A stretch of 64,000 nt of DNA from Streptomyces djakartensis (GTDB lineage: Bacteria > Actinomycetota > Actinomycetes > Streptomycetales > Streptomycetaceae). The notes under the pieces were generated by a model. The model ran no database searches. It was not told the origin of the DNA and saw only the letters and a program-made list of their open reading frames with translations. Shown here one piece after another: positions 60,303-64,000 of the stretch (within the stretch, counting starts at the first letter, position 1; each line of letters starts with the position of its first letter). Location of the stretch: NCBI RefSeq assembly GCF_014651075.1, contig NZ_BMWE01000019.1, positions 62,001 through 126,000 on the forward strand, written 5' to 3'. The translations under genes were made by a program, and so were the position numbers.

Positions 60303-61372
60303 ACGGCCGCTCCTCGCTCCGTCTGTTCTCCCTGGTCCGCGGGGTCGCCCGTGAGGGCGGCCACGGCGGCGAGCACCTCGGCGTCGCCGATGCCGTCGAG
60401 GCAGGGGTGGCCCCGCACGGGGCAGTGCCGGGCCCGCGTGCCCGCGCACGCGGCGTGCCGGTCCCCGAGCAGGACGTGCGGCACGCCGTACGGGGCCCAC
60501 AGTTCGGCGGGGACGACCGGCGCGAAGAGGCTGACGACGGGGGTGCCGACGGCGGCGGCGAGGTGGGCCGGTCCGGTGTTCCCGGCCACGACGACGCGTG
60601 CCCCGGCGAGGACTCCGGCCAGTTGCGGCAGATCGGTGGCCCCGCCGAGGTCCAGTGCGTGCCGGCCGGCGACGCGCGCGGTCAGCTCCCGCTCGGCGCC
60701 GCCTCCGGTGACGACGACCCGGTGGCCCTCGGCGGTCAGTGCCGCCACGGCCCGCGCGGCCCGCCCGGGAGTCCAGGCGCGCGCGGGCACGGCGGCGCCC
60801 GGGTGGACGACGACATACGGTCCTGGCCCGGTGAGGCCGATGGTGCGGGGCGGGGGTGCGACGCGCGGGGCGCCGTCGTCACCGGGCGGCAGCGCGAAAC
60901 CCGCGGCCCGGGCCAGGTCGAGGGCGGCCAGGACCTCGTGGCGGTACGGCGCCCTGCGGTGCCGCAGGTCGAGGAGCGCGCCCGGGTAGTCCTCACTGTC
61001 GGCGGCGATCCGTCCGATCCCGGCCAGCCTCAGCAGCAGCGCGGCCGGCAGCGGGCTCTGGTGGTACGACACGAGCACGAGCGCCCGGTCGAAGCGGCCC
61101 GCGGTGAGCGTCTCCACGACGCGCCGGGCGGCCGCCCGTGTGACCGGCGGCGGTTCCAGCCCGGCCCAGGGGGCGTCATAGATCAGCACGTCGTCCACGC
61201 CGGGCAGCATCCGACCCGCCGCCGCGCCCTGCGGTCCGCAGAGCAGCACGGTGCGGGACGACCCGGCCGCGACGGCCCGGACGGCGGGCCCGGCCAGCAG
61301 CACGTCCCCGGCGCTGTCGAGGCGGACGACGAGCGTGCGGGGCAGCTCCCCGCGGGAACGGAGAAGGCTCAT
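60299..61372 (-). CDS. GT9 (heptosyltransferase-type) glycosyltransferase (operon gene 4)
   Basis: A 357-residue protein with GT9/heptosyltransferase features: TLVVRLDSAGDVLLAGPAVRAVAAG near the N-terminus, YVVVHPGAAVPARAWTPGRAARAVAAL and the closing AGARVVVAGNTGPAHLAAAVGTPVVSLFAPVVPAELWAPYG (the nucleotide-sugar site of ADP-heptose-using enzymes). It suggests a heptose-containing glycan. It overlaps the bridging ORF by ATGA at its start and the next gene at its end. Confidence 0.9.
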   Translation of the reverse strand: MSLLRSRGELPRTLVVRLDSAGDVLLAGPAVRAVAAGSSRTVLLCGPQGAAAGRMLPGVDDVLIYDAPWAGLEPPPVTRAAARRVVETLTAGRFDRALVLVSYHQSPLPAALLLRLAGIGRIAADSEDYPGALLDLRHRRAPYRHEVLAALDLARAAGFALPPGDDGAPRVAPPPRTIGLTGPGPYVVVHPGAAVPARAWTPGRAARAVAALTAEGHRVVVTGGGAERELTARVAGRHALDLGGATDLPQLAGVLAGARVVVAGNTGPAHLAAAVGTPVVSLFAPVVPAELWAPYGVPHVLLGDRHAACAGTRARHCPVRGHPCLDGIGDAEVLAAVAALTGDPADQGEQTERGAAV

Positions 61373-61434
61373 CGCGGCTCTCCCGTCAGCTCCGAAGCCG
61401 TCTTGCTCGCGAGCGTCATGTTCGCGACCGTCAT
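61369..61434 (-). CDS. 21-codon bridging ORF
   Basis: Starts with ATG inside the GT2 stop (ATGA) and ends with a TGA inside the GT9 start (ATGA), so ribosomes could move through it between the two genes. The peptide starts MTVANMTLASK and is not recognisable. Without it the two glycosyltransferase genes would be separated by 58 bases with no ribosome site. Confidence 0.4.
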   Translation of the reverse strand: MTVANMTLASKTASELTGEPR

Positions 61435-62504
61435 GACCGCAGCCGTTCCCTTACCGCCGGGCGCGGCGGGGGCGCCGGTTCGGCGGTGGCGAACGGGGCG
61501 TGCGGCCGGGCCGTGCGGTGGGCCAGTCGGCCGCGCAGCCAGTGCCAGGTCGCGGCCGGTGGGACGAATGCGCTGGTCAGGGCCATGGTGAGCACCTCGT
61601 CGCGGGTGCGCGGGCCGGGCAGGATCCGGGCGAGGGCGAGTTCGGCCGTGCCCGCCAGCCACGCGGTGGCGCAGGCCCACGCGGGGCGGTGCCGGCCCAG
61701 CAGGGCGCAGCCCAGCGCCGTCACTCCCGCCCCGGTCACCGCGAGGTGCGCGGGCAGGCGCCCACGGGGTGCCCCGGCCCGGCGCCACCAGTGGCGGCCG
61801 TGCAGCCGGGTCATCAGCACGTCGTCGGCGTTGCCCGCCTGGAGGCGGACGGAGATCCAGCGCCCGGCCGGCCGTACGGGGTGAGTGGTGGTGCGCCGGC
61901 CTTCGGTGAGCGTCCAGCCGGCGTCGATCATGCGCAGGGCGAGGTCGGCGTCCTCACGGAAGGCCCGCCGGAAGCGCTCGTCGAAGCCGCCGACGGCGGC
62001 CAGCGCGGCCCGGCGGCAGGCCATGTCCGCGGTGATCCAGCGGGCGGTGGCGAGTCCGGCCGTGTTGCGTTCCCAGTCCGTGGGACGGCGGTCGGCGGGC
62101 AGGGGCACCTCGATCCGGGCGGCGATCCCGGCGGTCCGGTCGGCCGCCGCGGCCAGGTCCAGGGTCAGGTCGTCGCCCCATGTGGGGCCGGGTACGACGT
62201 CGTCGTCGAGGAAGACGATCCACTGCACGTCACCGGCGGCCCGCCAGCCGAGGTTGCGTGCGGCGGCGGGTCCGCGCGCCCCGCCGGGCACGACGATGGT
62301 GCGCGAGCGCAGGGACGGCGGTACGTCGGCGGTGAGGGGCGGGCGCCCGGGGTCCGGCCGGTCGTCGACGAGAACCACCCGGACCGGCCCCGGACCGGCC
62401 GCCTCGGCCAGGGCGTGCAGGCAGGCGCGCAGGCTGGGCCGGCCGAGCGTCGGGACCACGACGGCGTACTCGGCGTCCCGTGCCAGGGCGTCGGGCTCGG
62501 TCAT
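61431..62504 (-). CDS. GT2 glycosyltransferase (operon gene 2)
   Basis: A 357-residue GT-A family 2 enzyme: AVVVPTLGRPSLRACLHALAEA, VLVDDRPDP, the DxD-type WIVFLDDDVVPGP, GGFDERFRRAFREDADLALRMIDAGWTL (ED acceptor motif). The C-terminal third has hydrophobic segments (VTALGCALLGRHRPAWACATAWLAGTAELALARIL), suggesting membrane association. Its ATG overlaps the carbamoyltransferase stop. Confidence 0.9.
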   Translation of the reverse strand: MTEPDALARDAEYAVVVPTLGRPSLRACLHALAEAAGPGPVRVVLVDDRPDPGRPPLTADVPPSLRSRTIVVPGGARGPAAARNLGWRAAGDVQWIVFLDDDVVPGPTWGDDLTLDLAAAADRTAGIAARIEVPLPADRRPTDWERNTAGLATARWITADMACRRAALAAVGGFDERFRRAFREDADLALRMIDAGWTLTEGRRTTTHPVRPAGRWISVRLQAGNADDVLMTRLHGRHWWRRAGAPRGRLPAHLAVTGAGVTALGCALLGRHRPAWACATAWLAGTAELALARILPGPRTRDEVLTMALTSAFVPPAATWHWLRGRLAHRTARPHAPFATAEPAPPPRPAVRERLRS

Positions 62505-64000
62505 CGGGGGCCTCCGGCGTCGTCGGAACGGAATGCGGAACGCAAGTCGGAGCAGGATTCGGAAAGCGATCCGGAACGCCCGTCGGTGCGGAAGAGGTCG
62601 GCGCGCCGGATCGCGAACGGTCCGATGGCCAGCAGGTCGACGGGCGCGGAGCCGAAGCACTCCAGGGCGTCGCGCGGGTCGTCGACCATGGGCCGGCCGG
62701 CGGTGTTGAGGCTGGTGTTGACGACCACGGGCAGTCCCGTGAGCCGCTCGAACGCGCCCAGCATGCGGGCCACCAGCGGCTCGCGAGCCGGGTCGACGGT
62801 CTGGATCCGGGCGGTGCCGTCGACGTGCACCACGGCCGGGACGCGGTCCCGCCACTGAGGGGCGACGTCGTGCACGAACAGCATGTACGGGCTGGGCAGC
62901 GGACCGTCGAAGATCTCGGCGGCGCGGTCGGCGAGGACCATGGGGGCGACGGGCCGGAACTGCTCGCGGCCCTTGACGTCGTTGAGCCGCTCCAGGTTGC
63001 CCGCGTGCCCGGGGTGGGCCAGCAGGGAGCGGTGGCCGAGTGCCCGTGGGCCGTACTCGGAGCGGCCCTGGAACCAGGCGACGATCGCGTTGCCGGCCAG
63101 GGCGCGGGCCACGGTCGTGGCGATGTCCGGTGGCCGCTCGAAGGGTACGGCCGCGGTCTTCAGCCAGGCTCCGAGTTCCGCGTCGGACCAGTCCCGGCCG
63201 AGGTCGGCGCCGGGCATGGGCTTCGGCTGGTCGCCCTCGGCGGCGGACAGCAGCAGGGCGCCGCCCAGGGCGGTACCGGCGTCACCGGCGGCGGGCTGCA
63301 CCCACACCTGGGAGAACGGGCCCTCGCGCGCGACCCGGGAGTTGGCGACGCAGTTGAGGGCGACGCCACCGGCGAGGGTGAGCACCGTGTCGTGGGTGCG
63401 GCCGTGCAGCCAGCGGACCAGGTCGAGGAGGGTCTCCTCCAGCACGGCCTGGGCGCTCGCGGCGACGTCGGCGTGGTCCTGGGTCCACGGCTCGTCCGGC
63501 CCGCGCGGCGGGCACAGTTCCTGCCAGGGCACCGCGGTGGCGTGGAAGCCGCCGTCACCGGTGGGGTACACGTGGCGGCGCAGTTCGGCCAGCATGCGCG
63601 GGGTGCCGTGGGAGGCGAGGGCCATCACCTTGAACTCGTCGGAGGAGCGCAGGAAGCCGAGGTGTGCGGTGAGGTCCTCGTAGACCAGGCCGAGCGAGTG
63701 CGGCAGTTCCTGCGCGCGCAGCGCCTCCAGCCGGTCTCCCGCGCGGCGTGCGGCCAGGTGGGAGGCGCGTTCGCCGCGGCCGTCCAGGACCAGCACGGAG
63801 GAGTTGCCCGCGTCCGGTGCGGCGAAGGCGGCGGAGGCCGCGTGGGCCATGTGGTGCGGCACGAAGCGGACGACGCCGGGATCGAGGCCGGGCAGGGCCG
63901 TCCGCAGGAAGCCGGGTGCCTCGCGGGCGTAGGTGAGGCGCAGGTGGTCCCACGGGTCGTCGAGTCCCATGTCCCTGGCGGGCAGGGCCAGCGCCGGGTC
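62501..64000 (-). CDS. Carbamoyltransferase, NodU/CmcH family (5' end off window)
   Basis: The C-terminal ~500 residues are visible; the start lies beyond base 64000. Kae1-like N-terminal part with RFVPHHMAHAASAAF (metal-binding His residues), SSVLVLDGRGERAS, LAGGVALNCVANSR, and the C-terminal domain with GRSEYGPRALGHRSLLAHP and RPVAPMVL. The family transfers carbamoyl from carbamoyl phosphate to a hydroxyl of a sugar or antibiotic. In this operon with several glycosyltransferases, a carbamoylated surface sugar is the likely product. The extreme C-terminus is low-complexity and encoded by degenerate GGAA-rich repeats (62521-62580). Confidence 0.9.
   Translation of the reverse strand, partial: DPALALPARDMGLDDPWDHLRLTYAREAPGFLRTALPGLDPGVVRFVPHHMAHAASAAFAAPDAGNSSVLVLDGRGERASHLAARRAGDRLEALRAQELPHSLGLVYEDLTAHLGFLRSSDEFKVMALASHGTPRMLAELRRHVYPTGDGGFHATAVPWQELCPPRGPDEPWTQDHADVAASAQAVLEETLLDLVRWLHGRTHDTVLTLAGGVALNCVANSRVAREGPFSQVWVQPAAGDAGTALGGALLLSAAEGDQPKPMPGADLGRDWSDAELGAWLKTAAVPFERPPDIATTVARALAGNAIVAWFQGRSEYGPRALGHRSLLAHPGHAGNLERLNDVKGREQFRPVAPMVLADRAAEIFDGPLPSPYMLFVHDVAPQWRDRVPAVVHVDGTARIQTVDPAREPLVARMLGAFERLTGLPVVVNTSLNTAGRPMVDDPRDALECFGSAPVDLLAIGPFAIRRADLFRTDGRSGSLSESCSDLRSAFRSDDAGGPR

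Noticed and set aside
1-64000. tRNA/rRNA genes, CRISPR arrays, prophage or integrase modules
   Set aside because: Looked for on both strands by eye; no cloverleaf, spaced direct repeats or recombinase motifs seen. A covariance-model scan would be decisive for tRNAs and small RNAs.

Overview
The window is chromosomal DNA of a Streptomyces-type actinomycete. The evidence is the very high G+C, strong GC bias at third codon positions, GTG/TTG starts, secreted streptogrisin-like and other serine proteases, chitosanase and LPMO exoenzymes, SpoIIE-type phosphatases, a GAF-ANTAR regulator, an LAxTG cell-wall anchored protein, and rare TTA (bldA) codons in a few genes. Genes run mostly in small operons on both strands. 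I see no tRNA or rRNA genes, CRISPR array, phage or plasmid module. The only mobile DNA recognised is a 150-bp MITE-like insert.

Layout. 1-8353 (leftward) is one edge of a secondary-metabolite cluster: an MFS exporter, a KS-AT-ACP polyketide synthase, and a hybrid protein with aminotransferase, luciferase-like monooxygenase and NRPS condensation domains that runs off the left edge. This order resembles microginin synthetase and predicts an alpha-hydroxy-beta-amino acyl unit in a lipopeptide or peptide. 8587-13499 holds a PAS/GAF/SpoIIE/HATPase phosphatase, a YcnI-like copper-related protein with a His-rich membrane partner, and a cupin. 13609-15143 is a DoxX protein divergent from a SufR-like Fe-S regulator, with a clear operator between them, then an EF-hand protein. 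15445-24029 carries housekeeping and envelope genes: an F420-type oxidoreductase, a secreted protease, a SRPBCC protein, phosphoglucomutase, a lipoprotein, a MhuD-like heme-degrading enzyme and a lipid kinase.

24567-32836 contains a TTA-rich acyltransferase, an AMIN-like secreted protein, and two paralogous SpoIIE phosphatases flanking a GAF-ANTAR regulator. 32980-33870 is an ankyrin pseudogene interrupted by the MITE-like element. 34258-41995 contains a chitosanase behind a palindromic operator, an MMPL transporter, a sortase-anchored DUF1996 protein, an LPMO preceded by a near-perfect CebR box, and a YihY membrane protein. 42011-49997 has a flavodoxin-like protein, a second SRPBCC paralogue, a CtpI-like giant P-type ATPase with a His-rich partner, and a nucleotidyltransferase/BON/metallophosphoesterase operon. 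50498-57698 encodes a streptogrisin C-like protease, a PLP decarboxylase divergent from an M20 amidohydrolase, a DoxX-like protein, a hemerythrin and an MFS exporter.

58063-64000 (leftward) is a tightly overlapping surface-glycan operon: a carbamoyltransferase (truncated by the right edge), a GT2, a 21-codon bridging ORF, a GT9 heptosyltransferase-type enzyme and two GT4-type glycosyltransferases.

Themes linking the genes are exoenzyme production under sugar-responsive repressors, signalling through PP2C phosphatases, redox/iron/metal handling, and bldA-controlled expression of the polyketide synthase. Functional calls rest on motif recognition from the sequence alone; no database search was run.
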